A stretch of DNA of 64,000 bases from Winkia neuii (lineage in GTDB: Bacteria > Actinomycetota > Actinomycetes > Actinomycetales > Actinomycetaceae), in NCBI RefSeq assembly GCF_029011175.1, contig NZ_CP118946.1:806001-870000 (forward strand), in the 5' to 3' direction. Of the stretch, positions 37,221-46,444 are shown piece after piece (positions within the stretch are counted from its first letter, which is position 1; every line of letters starts with the position of its first letter). The notes beneath the pieces were generated by a model that was given only the letters and a program-made list of their open reading frames with translations, was not told where the DNA came from and did no database searches. The translations under genes and the position numbers were made by a program.

Positions 37221-38359
37221 GTCCGGTCTACCTGGACTATGCAGCCACCGCTCCGATGCGCCCATCGGTACGGGAAGCAATGATGAAGGTACTGAGCGGT
37301 CCCATGGTGGCCAACCCCAACGCGCTCCATATTGCCGGCCGCTCCGCTAAAGAAATGCTCGAGGCTGCCCGCGAACGGGTAGCCCGAGCACTGGGCGCAG
37401 CCCCCGCAGAAGTCATCTTCACAGGTGGAGGAACGGAAGCTGACGCGCTCGCGGTCCGCGGCCTGGTCGGCTCTGGTCCCTTGGCAATTAGCGCGGTCGA
37501 GCACGAGGCGGTGGCAAAGAACGCTGCCGACATAGCACAGCGCGAAGGAATTGGCTTACTTCACCTGCCTGTGGGGTCCGACGGAGTGCTAGACCTCGAA
37601 GCGAGCCGAGAGGTAATTGAGAGGGAACGCCCCTCACTGATTTCGGTGATGGCTGTAAACAACGAAAACGGGGCAATCCAGCCAATCGCGAAACTGGTTG
37701 AAATCGCCAATTCGTTGCCGCGCCCCGCCCTCGTGCATACTGACGCTATCCAAGCAGTAGGCAGAATCGATTTTGATTTTGCAAAATCCGGTCTTACCGC
37801 TCTTTCGGTGGCTTCTCATAAGCTAGGGGGCCCCGCGGGTATCGGGGCGCTACTCTTACGCAAAGGCCAGTCCTTGCGCACAGATCGCAAAGGCGGGGGG
37901 CAGGAACGCGACCTTCGCTCCGGCACGCAAAATGTGCTGGGGGCGGTTGGCTTTGCCGAAGCCATTACTACCACGTTGGCGTGCCAGCACGAAGAAGAAC
38001 TGCGAGCCAGGAAGTTTCGTGAACAGATTCTGCAAGCAGCTGCCCAAATTGATGGCGTAGAGGTTACTGCAGAGGGCGTTTCCGAAATAATCAACTTCAC
38101 ATGTGAGGGATGCACCTCAGAGGGCTTGCTCTTCGGGTTTGACCAGAGCAAAATATGCGTCAGCGCTGGTTCTGCATGCAAAGCTGGGGTAGCCAGGCCA
38201 TCGTCGGTGCTCCTAGCCATGGGCAGAACCGAAGCTCAAGCGGCGTCCTCTCTGAGGGTGTCAATGGGCTGGCATACCACTGAAGAGGACATAGAAGCGT
38301 TTTGTGCTTGCCTACCGCAGGCGGTGCAGATAGCGCGCAGACTGGAAGGGCGTAAATGA
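37217..38359 (+). CDS. Cysteine desulfurase (IscS/NifS family)
   Basis: PLP enzyme that takes sulfur from cysteine and passes it on as persulfide. The ATG at 37217 gives MSPVYLDYAATAPMRP, the family N-terminus, and overlaps the etfA stop codon. The 380-residue protein has the PLP lysine in VASHKLGGPAGIG near 205 and the mobile-loop catalytic cysteine in SAGSACKAG near 320. It overlaps mnmA by four bases, so it probably supplies sulfur for tRNA thiolation; no iscU or suf genes are adjacent. Confidence 0.93.
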   Translation: MSPVYLDYAATAPMRPSVREAMMKVLSGPMVANPNALHIAGRSAKEMLEAARERVARALGAAPAEVIFTGGGTEADALAVRGLVGSGPLAISAVEHEAVAKNAADIAQREGIGLLHLPVGSDGVLDLEASREVIERERPSLISVMAVNNENGAIQPIAKLVEIANSLPRPALVHTDAIQAVGRIDFDFAKSGLTALSVASHKLGGPAGIGALLLRKGQSLRTDRKGGGQERDLRSGTQNVLGAVGFAEAITTTLACQHEEELRARKFREQILQAAAQIDGVEVTAEGVSEIINFTCEGCTSEGLLFGFDQSKICVSAGSACKAGVARPSSVLLAMGRTEAQAASSLRVSMGWHTTEEDIEAFCACLPQAVQIARRLEGRK

Positions 38360-39447
38360 AGGTACTCGCTGCACTATCGGGCGGAGTCGATTCGGCGGTT
38401 GCATGTGCGCGCGCCGTAGAGGCCGGGCACGAAGTAACTGCGGTACACATGGCGCTCTCCGGTTCCAGTCAGGCTACTCGGTGTGGTTCGCGTGGCTGTT
38501 GCACTATCGAAGATGCGGATGATGCCCGCAGGGCTGCCGCCAAGTTGGGCATTCCTTTTTACATTTGGGATTTGGCAGAAGATTTCGAGGATACAGTAGT
38601 TTCCGACTTTGTCGCGGAGTATCAGGCCGGCCGAACTCCGAACCCGTGCGTGCGATGCAACGAATTCGTGAAGTTTCGCGAGCTGCTAGAGAGGGGGATC
38701 GCCCTCGGCTTTGATGCTGTCTGTACAGGCCATTATGCCCGACTAGTTCAGGGCGAAAACGGCCCTGAACTACATCGGGCTATTTGCGAGGAGAAGGACC
38801 AGTCTTACGTGCTCGCGGTAATGGGCAGGGAGGCGCTCTCGCACGTACTTTTCCCGCTGGGAGAGGTTCCGTCTAAGGCACTGGTTCGTGCCGAAGCGGA
38901 AGAGCGCGGACTGATCATGGCTAACAAGCCGGACTCATACGACATCTGCTTCATCCCCGACGGAAACACGCGAAACTTTCTTGCTTCTAAACTTGGCGAG
39001 AAAGAGGGCCAGATCGTGGACGTCGATGGCAACGTGCTAGGCAGCCACAAGGGATATTTTGGGTACACGGTCGGGCAGCGGAAAGGGCTAGGACTTACTG
39101 TTCCCGCTCCGGATGGCCGCCCTCGATATGTGCTGGAGACGCGCCCACAGTCCAATCAGGTAGTGGTGGGAGCTGCTGAACTCTTGTCGGTTGATCGGAT
39201 TGAGTGCGCGGACATGGTTCCAATGGCGTCCGATATTTACGGAGAGGGCGCGCGAATCCAATTCCGAGCACATGGGCGGCAGATAGAAGCGACGATCGTG
39301 CGTACTGAGGCAGGATTCGTAGCGGAGCTACTAAAGCCTGTGCGAGCAGTTGCACCAGGACAGTCGTTGGTGGTGTACCGCGGCTCGCAGGTGGTGGCTG
39401 AGGCGACCATCATGAAGGCTTCCAGGGTGGCACAGCAGGTCGCCTGA
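38356..39447 (+). CDS. mnmA: tRNA-specific 2-thiouridylase MnmA
   Basis: Puts sulfur on U34 of tRNA-Lys, -Glu and -Gln. The 363-residue protein has the ATP PP-loop ALSGGVDSAVA (6-16), the first catalytic cysteine in NPCVRCNEF near 97-105 and the second in SYDICFIPDG near 197-206, then a C-terminal beta domain. It overlaps the cysteine desulfurase by ATGA. Note that the two tRNA-Lys copies nearby have anticodon CUU, which is not an MnmA substrate. Confidence 0.96.
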   Translation: MKVLAALSGGVDSAVACARAVEAGHEVTAVHMALSGSSQATRCGSRGCCTIEDADDARRAAAKLGIPFYIWDLAEDFEDTVVSDFVAEYQAGRTPNPCVRCNEFVKFRELLERGIALGFDAVCTGHYARLVQGENGPELHRAICEEKDQSYVLAVMGREALSHVLFPLGEVPSKALVRAEAEERGLIMANKPDSYDICFIPDGNTRNFLASKLGEKEGQIVDVDGNVLGSHKGYFGYTVGQRKGLGLTVPAPDGRPRYVLETRPQSNQVVVGAAELLSVDRIECADMVPMASDIYGEGARIQFRAHGRQIEATIVRTEAGFVAELLKPVRAVAPGQSLVVYRGSQVVAEATIMKASRVAQQVA

Positions 39448-39476
39448 AGAATGTGGCGATAACCATTATTTTGGCT

Positions 39477-39506
39477 TTGGAGATAGGCCACTGGCGCTGG
39501 TATGGT
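39477..39506 (+). promoter_or_regulatory. Candidate promoter of tRNA-Leu
   Basis: TTGGAG (39477-39482) and TATGGT (39501-39506), spaced by 18 bases, end 11 bases before the mature tRNA-Leu 5' end. Assigned by consensus and position. Confidence 0.5.
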
Positions 39507-39517
39507 TATTGAGTCTC

Positions 39518-39602
<85 letters not shown>

Positions 39603-39649
39603 CAAAATAGTTCTCACCAGTACTGACAACTGGTTATAAATGTGAATCG

Positions 39650-39682
39650 CTGGCCGGCAGCAAACGCTGCGGCCAGTTTTTT
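39650..39682 (+). terminator. Intrinsic terminator of tRNA-Leu
   Basis: CTGGCC-G-GCAGC pairs with GCTGC-GGCCAG (one bulged G) around an AAAC loop, followed by six T residues at 39677-39682. It lies about 50 bases after the tRNA. Confidence 0.88.
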
Positions 39683-39753
39683 ATATACCTTCTTCGTGCT
39701 TTTCTGTTTTGCGCTAGCGCTAACTAGACTAAAAGGCAGTAGAAAGGCGCTCG

Positions 39754-40323
39754 ATGAACCTAACAACGTTTGTGGCAGATATGTCCGATCCCAAAGATTT
39801 TTATCGGCTTTCCATGTCCCTGGTGGTACCCAGGCCAATCGCCTGGATTTCTACCTATAATTCCAAGGGAGAAGCCAACGTCGCGCCGTACGCGTTATTT
39901 ACTGCTGCTAGTACGGAACCGCTGATTGTGCAATTCTCTTCTAGAAAGCCCAAGGACAGCTACCATAATGCCTGTGAACGCGGTGCTTTCGTTGTGAATT
40001 TTGCCGGGGTAGGCGACAAAGAACTGGTTGCGGCTAGCTCGAGGGAATTTAGGCGCGACGTTTCGGAGGCAACCGAATTGGGCCTAGAAGTTATCCCTGC
40101 CCAGGACGTGGATGCACCTATGCTGGCAGGCACTAAAGCTGCTTTTGAATGCAGACTAGTGGACACCCATCAGGTTGGTGGGGCGATACTAACTTTCGGG
40201 CAGGTGACCCGCATACATGTGGCGAAAGATGTGCTTGGGGCAGATGGCTTGGCAGATGTCACTCGTCTTGCCCCACTTTCGAAATTGGGTAGCTCCCTGT
40301 GGGGAAGTACTCTTACTCTGTAA
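39754..40323 (+). CDS. Flavin reductase-like protein (FMN-binding split barrel)
   Basis: A 189-residue protein of the flavin reductase-like family. PRPIAWIST near 26-34, NVAPYALFTAAS near 42-53 and FVVNFAG near 80 are the typical FMN-contact segments. Members are FMN-dependent reductases or flavin carriers; the partner cannot be told here. The ATG follows AAAGG with eight bases spacing. bcp begins 19 bases downstream, so the pair may share a message linked to redox stress. Confidence 0.82.
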   Translation: MNLTTFVADMSDPKDFYRLSMSLVVPRPIAWISTYNSKGEANVAPYALFTAASTEPLIVQFSSRKPKDSYHNACERGAFVVNFAGVGDKELVAASSREFRRDVSEATELGLEVIPAQDVDAPMLAGTKAAFECRLVDTHQVGGAILTFGQVTRIHVAKDVLGADGLADVTRLAPLSKLGSSLWGSTLTL

Positions 40324-40342
40324 CAGCGTTGGAAGGAGCAGC

Positions 40343-40813
40343 ATGCGACTGGAAATAGGACAGAAAGCCCCCGACTTCTCTATCCCGTTATGCGGAGGAG
40401 GCCAGTTTGTTCTGGCAGATGAACTGAAGAAGACCGAAAGCGGGGCAATCGTATATTTTTACCCGCGAGCTTCGACCCCCGGTTGTACCACTGAAGCCTG
40501 CGACTTTCGTGACTCCTTAGCCTCTCTGCAAGGCGCTGGGTACGCGGTGGTCGGAATTAGTCCCGACAAGATGGGAGCGCTAGAGAAGTTTGCGCAAAAG
40601 TATTCTTTGTCTTTCCCGCTTGCATCTGATGAAGATAAGGAAGTCATGAAGGCGTACGGAGCCTTCGGCGAGAAGAAGAACTACGGCAAGGTGGTTCAGG
40701 GAGTGATCCGTTCTACCATCGTGGTGGGCAAGGACGGACTGGTAAAAGTTGCCATGTATAACGTGCGCGCCAAAGGCCACGTTAGCCGGCTTCGGAAGGA
40801 ACTCGCCCTCTAA
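40343..40813 (+). CDS. bcp: Thiol peroxidase of the Bcp/PrxQ family
   Basis: Reduces hydrogen peroxide and organic peroxides using thioredoxin. The ATG at 40343 follows GGAAGGAG; upstream in-frame codons lie inside the previous gene. The 156-residue protein has the peroxidatic site PRASTPGC (C48) with the resolving cysteine five residues later (C53), the 2-Cys PrxQ pattern. Its stop codon overlaps that of the convergent HTH gene (40810-40813). Confidence 0.94.
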   Translation: MRLEIGQKAPDFSIPLCGGGQFVLADELKKTESGAIVYFYPRASTPGCTTEACDFRDSLASLQGAGYAVVGISPDKMGALEKFAQKYSLSFPLASDEDKEVMKAYGAFGEKKNYGKVVQGVIRSTIVVGKDGLVKVAMYNVRAKGHVSRLRKELAL

Positions 40814-41274
40814 GGCATCACTTCAGGCTCGCCGTGGCTGCTAGCCTTGCGAGCCTGAGCCATCAACTTGTGAGTATCGCCGCTGAATATAGCCTGCTTC
40901 GGAGGAGTCTCGCCGGATGCCCACCAGCAGGCCGCTTCCACTGGACCCATCTTTTGCCGCAGTAGCGCGTGGATTTTACCTATGTTTTTGTCGAGGGCGC
41001 GATCTGGACGCATCTGCCAAGTCGGGTAATACCAGGTGCGTCCCAGTTGCACTGCTACAAGCCGGTTTTCCGTTGCCGCTTTATGTATTCCCTGTCTAGA
41101 AATACCTAGCCACGCAACTAGTTCGGGAGTTGTGCAACACGGCCCAACTAGCTCTGTCAGGCGTAGGGGAGTGTTTACTAGGGACCGGACTAGTCGCAAT
41201 ACCTCCTGGGCAAGTTCGTCCTCGCGCGGACTCTTAGAAAGGAGGGCGGCTATCTTGTCTTTTGAAGAGGGCAC
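40810..41274 (-). CDS. Small HTH protein, possible Xre/MbcA-type regulator
   Basis: A frame on the minus strand open through the tRNA-Lys region; I take the GTG at 41274 as start (154 residues), since everything upstream overlaps the tRNAs and their terminator. No strong ribosome site is visible. Residues about 50-75 (TPELVAWLGISRQGIHKAAT) look like a helix-turn-helix, followed by a basic stretch and a C-terminal part with CWWASGETPPKQAIF, faintly like the toxin-binding end of Xre/MbcA/ParS antitoxins. No toxin gene lies beside it. Function not assigned. Confidence 0.55.
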   Translation of the reverse strand: MPSSKDKIAALLSKSPREDELAQEVLRLVRSLVNTPLRLTELVGPCCTTPELVAWLGISRQGIHKAATENRLVAVQLGRTWYYPTWQMRPDRALDKNIGKIHALLRQKMGPVEAACWWASGETPPKQAIFSGDTHKLMAQARKASSHGEPEVMP

Positions 41275-41293
41275 AGGCGAAATCCAGTCTAGA

Positions 41294-41322
41294 TAAAAAA
41301 ATATCCCAGCCCGCGGCTGGGA
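41294..41322 (-). terminator. Intrinsic terminator of the tRNA-Lys pair
   Basis: On the minus strand TCCCAGCC pairs with GGCTGGGA around a three-base loop and is followed by TATTTTTTTA. It lies six bases beyond the 3' end of the second tRNA-Lys and separates it from the HTH gene. Confidence 0.9.
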
Positions 41323-41327
41323 GAGAG

Positions 41328-41400
<73 letters not shown>

Positions 41401-41436
41401 AGGGAGGACCTCTGGTCGTGAGAACCCAAGGTCCAG

Positions 41437-41509
<73 letters not shown>

Positions 41510-41540
41510 AGGCGTTTGTTTCTCAAAACGTCCGAGAACT

Positions 41541-41570
41541 ACTGTAGCGCTACGTCTGTTCAGATATCAA
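41541..41570 (-). promoter_or_regulatory. Candidate promoter of the tRNA-Lys pair
   Basis: On the minus strand TTGATA (complement of 41565-41570) and TACAGT (complement of 41541-41546) are 18 bases apart, 31 bases before the first tRNA-Lys. Good match in position and sequence to a sigma70-type promoter. Confidence 0.6.
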
Positions 41571-41674
41571 ATTGGCTCCCTGTGACATGCATCGCGTTGC
41601 CCTGAAGCTGTAGCGCAATGGGATGTCAATCCCGGTTAAACTAGCTTCAGATTGGAAGAGTGTTTGGAGAGATT

Positions 41675-42259
41675 TTGAACGAGCATAGCGGGGTAGGCCG
41701 CACTTGGGCGGAATGTTTTCTGCTGCTTTCGGTAGTCGGGATGGCGGCCTCCATTGCCCTGGTAAAGGCAGAGCTTTCGCATCTAAAGAATCCAGATGCA
41801 GCTTTGGCTTGCGACATCAACCCACTGGTGGGGTGTGGCAAGTCCCTGATGTCGCCGGCAGCGCACTTGCTTGGGGTGCCCAACGCCCTAGTCGGAACTG
41901 CGATCTTTGCGTTTGCAGTCGCGGTAGCACTTCTACTTGCCATGGACGTTGCCTTGCCGAAGGTAGCTTGGTTCTTGGGTGCCGCTGGTGGAATTGTGGG
42001 ATTGGGGGCTGTGGCGTTCTTCCTCTACCAGTCCATTGTCGTTTTTGGGGCACTGTGCCCCTACTGCCTTGTGGTGTGGGTGGTCGCCATTGCTATGGCG
42101 TGGATGCTAATTGGTAAGGCTGCGCGCCTTTGCAATCCAGACGGGGCGGTGGGTTCTTTCCTGTCCGCTTACCCGTGGGCTCCAACTGTGCTTACCTATC
42201 TCGTTGGCGCGGTTGTGGTCGTCTTGGCAATGGCGGACCAGATTGCGTTGGTGTTGTAA
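41675..42259 (+). CDS. Vitamin K epoxide reductase (VKOR) family protein
   Basis: Membrane enzyme that re-oxidises a DsbA-like partner using quinone, driving disulfide formation in exported proteins in actinobacteria. The TTG at 41675 sits five bases after GGAGA and is preferred; a GTG at 41660 would add five residues. The 194-residue product has four to five hydrophobic helices, the loop cysteine pair in ACDINPLVGCGKS, and the quinone-side CxxC in GALCPYCLVVW. No DsbA-like gene is adjacent. The DtxR-type gene begins on the base after its stop codon. Confidence 0.88.
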   Translation: MNEHSGVGRTWAECFLLLSVVGMAASIALVKAELSHLKNPDAALACDINPLVGCGKSLMSPAAHLLGVPNALVGTAIFAFAVAVALLLAMDVALPKVAWFLGAAGGIVGLGAVAFFLYQSIVVFGALCPYCLVVWVVAIAMAWMLIGKAARLCNPDGAVGSFLSAYPWAPTVLTYLVGAVVVVLAMADQIALVL

Positions 42260-42919
42260 ATGGATCTTTCTGCGATGGCCGAGGACTATTTGAAATACAT
42301 CTACTCGGCAACAGAATTTGAAGATGCCCATGTAGGAACCAACTCTCTAGCTGCCGCAATGGCCGTGGCGCCCTCTACGGCCTCGGAAAATATTCGTCGT
42401 CTGGTGGACGCCGGACTGGTCGAACACGAACGTTACCGCGGCATAGGGTTAACGAAACAGGGGTACGAACTGGCGGTGCAGCTCGTGCGCAAGCACCGGC
42501 TACTGGAGACCTTCTTGGTGGACATTCTTGGTTACACCTGGGAGGAAGTAGACGAGGAAGCCGAGATTTTGGAGCACGCTGTCACGGAGCGCCTCTTAGG
42601 GCGCATTGACAAGGTCCTGGGCCACCCTAGACGCGATCCACACGGTGACCCGATTCCCGCAGCTGACGGCAGTGTCGAGGACGCCCAATGGGTTCGCCTG
42701 AGCGCGGTCGACAAGGGAGCGCTGGCACGCATAGAACGCGTCTCCGACGAAGATCCGCTAATCCTGAAGGAAGTAATTGCACAGGAGCTGTTACCCGGTG
42801 CGGAAGTCTTTGTAGCTGAACACAAGACGTACGCCGGAGTTATGCAAGTGGTGGTAAATGGAAAAGAAAAGACGATCGGCGACCCGGTGGCCGCCGCCAT
42901 CTTTTGTGCCATTACTTGA
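42260..42919 (+). CDS. DtxR-family metal-dependent repressor
   Basis: Metal-sensing transcription factor. The 219-residue protein has the N-terminal winged helix (MAEDYLKYIYSATEFE; SLAAAMAVAPSTASENIRRL as recognition region, about 28-47), the dimerisation/metal domain with the histidine-rich HKR-like stretch VRKHRLLETFLVDILG and EHAVTERL, and a C-terminal FeoA/SH3-like domain from about 145. Whether it senses Fe or Mn is not clear. Start is directly after the VKOR stop; its end overlaps the convergent HIT gene by eight bases. Confidence 0.9.
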   Translation: MDLSAMAEDYLKYIYSATEFEDAHVGTNSLAAAMAVAPSTASENIRRLVDAGLVEHERYRGIGLTKQGYELAVQLVRKHRLLETFLVDILGYTWEEVDEEAEILEHAVTERLLGRIDKVLGHPRRDPHGDPIPAADGSVEDAQWVRLSAVDKGALARIERVSDEDPLILKEVIAQELLPGAEVFVAEHKTYAGVMQVVVNGKEKTIGDPVAAAIFCAIT

Positions 42920-43349
42920 GCGAGTGAAGATCCTTTGGCACGAGCTTCTCAAAACCTGCATCCACAAGTGCGCGGCGGAGTTTGGTGGCCGCCTCGTCCA
43001 GTTCGGCAGGGGAAGCCTGTGCTGCATTAGCAAGGTTGAGTTCGCCCTCACCATGAACCGGGATGACGTGCAGGTGCAGGTGTGGAACGTCGAAACCGGC
43101 AATGACTAAACCAGCGCGCTCGCAGTCGAAAGCCTTTAGCTGGGCCGCGCCGATCCGCTTAGCAACCACGGCAAGGTGGCTGAAAAGCTTTTCGTCAGCC
43201 TCCCAGAAGCTCTCCACTTCCTGGCGGGGAACAACTAAAGTGTGACCGGCATTTACCGGCTCGATAGTCATAAACGCAACCGCCACGTCGTCCGCATAGA
43301 CGAAAGTGCCGGGAATTTGCCCATCGATGATTTGGGTGAAAACGGACAT
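42912..43349 (-). CDS. HIT-family hydrolase
   Basis: A 145-residue histidine-triad nucleotide hydrolase. The catalytic triad is PHLHLHVIPVH near 97-107, and the N-terminal segment SVFTQIIDGQIPGTFVYAD is typical. Such proteins hydrolyse nucleoside phosphoramidates or dinucleotides; the natural substrate is unknown. It is transcribed away from leuS, with a 125-base gap between the starts and a GGAGG site two to three bases from its ATG region. Confidence 0.93.
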   Translation of the reverse strand: MSVFTQIIDGQIPGTFVYADDVAVAFMTIEPVNAGHTLVVPRQEVESFWEADEKLFSHLAVVAKRIGAAQLKAFDCERAGLVIAGFDVPHLHLHVIPVHGEGELNLANAAQASPAELDEAATKLRRALVDAGFEKLVPKDLHSLK

Positions 43350-43474
43350 TTATCCTCCTTGTTATACCGCTTCAATCTTATGAATTTGGAAGTCGGATTG
43401 TGAGCTAGTTTCAATGGTTGGGGCTAAATGACCTAGGATTGAGGCGATAACGCCGCAAGGAGGAGACAAGATTC

Positions 43475-46366
43475 ATGGCTGAAGAGACTGCTCACCGGTA
43501 TACCGCCGCTCTGGCAGGCCAGATTGAAAGAAAATGGCAGGACAAATGGGAAACTGAACAGACCTTTGCTGCCGATAACCCGGTAGGAGACCTTGCAGGC
43601 CCTCTGGCCGAGGCCGATCCTTTCTTCCTCCTAGACATGTTCCCTTACCCTTCAGGGAAAGGGCTGCACGTGGGGCACCCGCTTGGCTATATCGCGACTG
43701 ACGTGGTTGCCAGGTATCAGCGAATGCTCGGCAAGAACGTGCTGTACACCATGGGCTACGATGCTTTCGGCCTGCCTGCTGAGCAGTACGCGATTCAGAC
43801 CGGGCAGCATCCTCGGGTAACTACCGAACAGAACATTGCAAACATGAATAGGCAGCTGCGGCAGATCGGCCTCTCTCATGACAAGCGTCGTTCTTTCGCC
43901 ACTACTGACAACGAATACGTCAAGTGGACTCAGTGGATCTTCTTGAAAATTTTTAGTTCCTGGTACGACCCGGATGCGCAAAACCGTGAAGGCGGCAAGG
44001 GCTGTGCGCGGCCTATCGAGACTCTGATTGCCCAGTTCGAGGACGGAACTCGGCAGACACCAGATGGTCGCGAGTGGGCAGAACTGTCTAAGAAGGAACA
44101 GGCCGATATCGTAGATAGCTACCGGCTCGCCTACGTGTCCTATGCGCCGGTCAACTGGTGTCCTGGCCTTGGCACTGTGCTCGCAAACGAGGAAGTTACT
44201 TCCGAGGGCCGCTCCGAACGTGGCAATTACCCGGTCTACAAGTCGAAGCTGCGCCAGTGGATGATGCGGATTACGGAATATGGCCACCGGCTTACCAAGG
44301 ACCTGGAAACTATTGATTGGCCCGACAAGGTGCGGGCAATGCAAGAGAACTGGATTGGTGAATCGCATGGGGCGAACGTAACGTTCGATTTGGCTGATTC
44401 TGCCGGATCTGATGTTTCTTCCCTAGAGGTGTACACGACCAGGCCGGACACTCTGTTTGGAGCAACCTTCATGGTTATTGCTCCTGAACATCCTCTGCTG
44501 GGCGATTCGGATCCGCAAAATGACGACCTGCATGTGCCAGCTCAGTGGCCTGAGGGTACCAGGGAGGCGTGGACCGGCGGTGCGGCGACCCCGAAGGAGG
44601 CTGTGAAGGCATACCGGCTCCAGGCCGCTGCGAAGAGTGACGAAGAACGTGGTGATGCAACCGAAAAGACTGGCGTATTCACCGGTATCTTTGCTACGAA
44701 CCCGGTCAGTGGTGTCCCGGTTCCAGTGTTTGTGGCCGACTACGTGCTTTGGGGCTATGGAACGGGCGCCATTATGGCGGTGCCAGCACACGATGAGCGC
44801 GACTTCGCATTCGCTAAGAAGTTTGATCTGGATATCATCACCACCATTTCGCCGGAAGAAGGTTTTGACCCCAGTGAAGCAGCCTGGACCGGCGACGGCG
44901 TGCTCATGAATTCTGCCAACGATTCTATTGACCTGAACGGTAAGAACAAAAAAGAGGCAATCGCGGCGATGGTGCAGGGGCTGGAGCAGACCGGCCATGG
45001 TCATGCCGCCACCACCTACAGGTTGCGTGACTGGCTCTTCTCTAGGCAGCGCTACTGGGGGGAACCATTCCCGGTGGTCTATTCGAAGGATGGGCGCGTT
45101 CATGCCCTCCCCGAGGACATGCTTCCGGTGACCTTGCCGGAACTGGATGATTTCAACCCGCGAGTCTTTGATCCCAACGATTCTAAGTCGGAGCCAGAAC
45201 CTCCGCTTGGACGGGCACGAGATTGGTTGAGTGTAGAACTTGACCTGGGCGAAGGTAAGCAAACCTACTATCGCGACTCAAATACGATGCCGAACTGGGC
45301 GGGTTCTTGTTGGTACGAGATCCGTTACACTGACCCGAATAATGACGGCCAGTTCGTGGATCCCATGAACGAAGCCTACTGGATGGGTCCGCGCTCAGAT
45401 GGTGCCTCTGGCGGAACTGACCTGTATGTGGGCGGCGTGGAACACGCCGTGCTTCACCTGCTTTACGCTCGCTTTTGGCACAAAGTGCTCTTTGACCTTG
45501 GTTATCTGTCTAGTTCGGAGCCTTTCCACAAGCTCTTCAACCAGGGCTATGTGCAGGCATACGCGTACACTGACGGGCGCGGTCAATATGTGCCCGCAGA
45601 CGAGGTCGAGGGCGACGAGGAATCTGGCTTCACCTACCAAGGAGAGCCAGTCACCCAGGAATACGGCAAAATGGGGAAGTCCCTCAAAAACATCGTTACT
45701 CCCGACCAGATGTGTGAAGAATACGGTGCCGACACGTTCCGCGTATACGAAATGTCGATGGGGCCGCTTGACATGTCCCGTCCCTGGGAGACCCGCGCCG
45801 TTGTTGGTTCCCAACGATTCTTGCAGCGACTGTGGCGAAACGTCCTCGATGAAAACACCGGAGAGGTAACTGTCACCGAGGAAGAACTTGATCGGAAGAC
45901 TGCAAAGCTTCTGGCTCGCACGATTGCCGATGTGACTGTCGAATACGACAATATGCGCATCAATACGGCGATTGCCAAGATGATCGTGCTGAATAACCAC
46001 CTGACCGGTTTGAAGCAGGTACCGCGAAAGGCAGTTGAGCCGCTAGTGCTCATGCTCTCGCCTGTCGCCCCGCACATCGCCGAGGAATTGTGGCAGATTT
46101 TGGGACACGAAGACTCCATCGCCCGCGTGTCCTTCCCCGTGGTAACTGATGAGTCCTTGCTGGAAGAGGACGAAGTTACCTGTATTGTGCAGATTCAAGG
46201 CAAGGTGCGCGAGAGGCTTTCAGTGTCGCCCTCAATTTCTGCTGAAGAGTTGCAGGAGGCAGCGCTTTCGACGGACGCGGTGAAGGAGGCACTAGGTGGC
46301 CGCGAGCCCATGCGTGTCATCGTCAAGGCACCGAAGCTGGTGAACGTCGTACTTCCGAAGAAATAG
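43475..46366 (+). CDS. leuS: Leucyl-tRNA synthetase
   Basis: Charges tRNA-Leu and edits mischarged tRNA. The 963-residue class I enzyme has the HIGH motif in [12 protein letters not shown] near 67-78, an editing domain in the middle ([19 protein letters not shown]), and a KMSKS-type motif KMGKSLKN near 732. AAGGAGGAG precedes the ATG at 43457-43465. The upstream gap contains a short hairpin (GGCG-ATAA-CGCC at about 43443-43454), but I see no T-box. A long perfect hairpin follows the stop codon. Confidence 0.97.
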   Translation: MAEETAHRYTAALAGQIERKWQDKWETEQTFAADNPVGDLAGPLAEADPFFLLDMFPYPSGKGLHVGHPLGYIATDVVARYQRMLGKNVLYTMGYDAFGLPAEQYAIQTGQHPRVTTEQNIANMNRQLRQIGLSHDKRRSFATTDNEYVKWTQWIFLKIFSSWYDPDAQNREGGKGCARPIETLIAQFEDGTRQTPDGREWAELSKKEQADIVDSYRLAYVSYAPVNWCPGLGTVLANEEVTSEGRSERGNYPVYKSKLRQWMMRITEYGHRLTKDLETIDWPDKVRAMQENWIGESHGANVTFDLADSAGSDVSSLEVYTTRPDTLFGATFMVIAPEHPLLGDSDPQNDDLHVPAQWPEGTREAWTGGAATPKEAVKAYRLQAAAKSDEERGDATEKTGVFTGIFATNPVSGVPVPVFVADYVLWGYGTGAIMAVPAHDERDFAFAKKFDLDIITTISPEEGFDPSEAAWTGDGVLMNSANDSIDLNGKNKKEAIAAMVQGLEQTGHGHAATTYRLRDWLFSRQRYWGEPFPVVYSKDGRVHALPEDMLPVTLPELDDFNPRVFDPNDSKSEPEPPLGRARDWLSVELDLGEGKQTYYRDSNTMPNWAGSCWYEIRYTDPNNDGQFVDPMNEAYWMGPRSDGASGGTDLYVGGVEHAVLHLLYARFWHKVLFDLGYLSSSEPFHKLFNQGYVQAYAYTDGRGQYVPADEVEGDEESGFTYQGEPVTQEYGKMGKSLKNIVTPDQMCEEYGADTFRVYEMSMGPLDMSRPWETRAVVGSQRFLQRLWRNVLDENTGEVTVTEEELDRKTAKLLARTIADVTVEYDNMRINTAIAKMIVLNNHLTGLKQVPRKAVEPLVLMLSPVAPHIAEELWQILGHEDSIARVSFPVVTDESLLEEDEVTCIVQIQGKVRERLSVSPSISAEELQEAALSTDAVKEALGGREPMRVIVKAPKLVNVVLPKK

Positions 46367-46372
46367 GCTCTA

Positions 46373-46414
46373 GATAATTAGTGGGGCCAGCTAGCGCTGG
46401 CCCCACTAATTATC
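46373..46414. terminator. Long palindromic hairpin between convergent leuS and RDD gene
   Basis: A perfect 19-base stem (GATAATTAGTGGGGCCAGC and its complement) with a TAGC loop. Placed between two converging genes and symmetric, it likely stops transcription from both sides, although no T tract follows in either direction. Confidence 0.8.
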
Positions 46415-46444
46415 TGTCGAAAGGTTGTCCCAACTGTAAGGGGT

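Noticed and set aside
43350-43474. T-box or leader peptide before leuS
   Set aside because: The gap is only 125 bases and shared with a divergent gene. I see no specifier loop, no antiterminator motif and no leucine-rich short frame.
44423-45262. Open frame of 279 codons antisense to leuS
   Set aside because: Mirror of leuS codons; no ribosome site, no recognisable domain.
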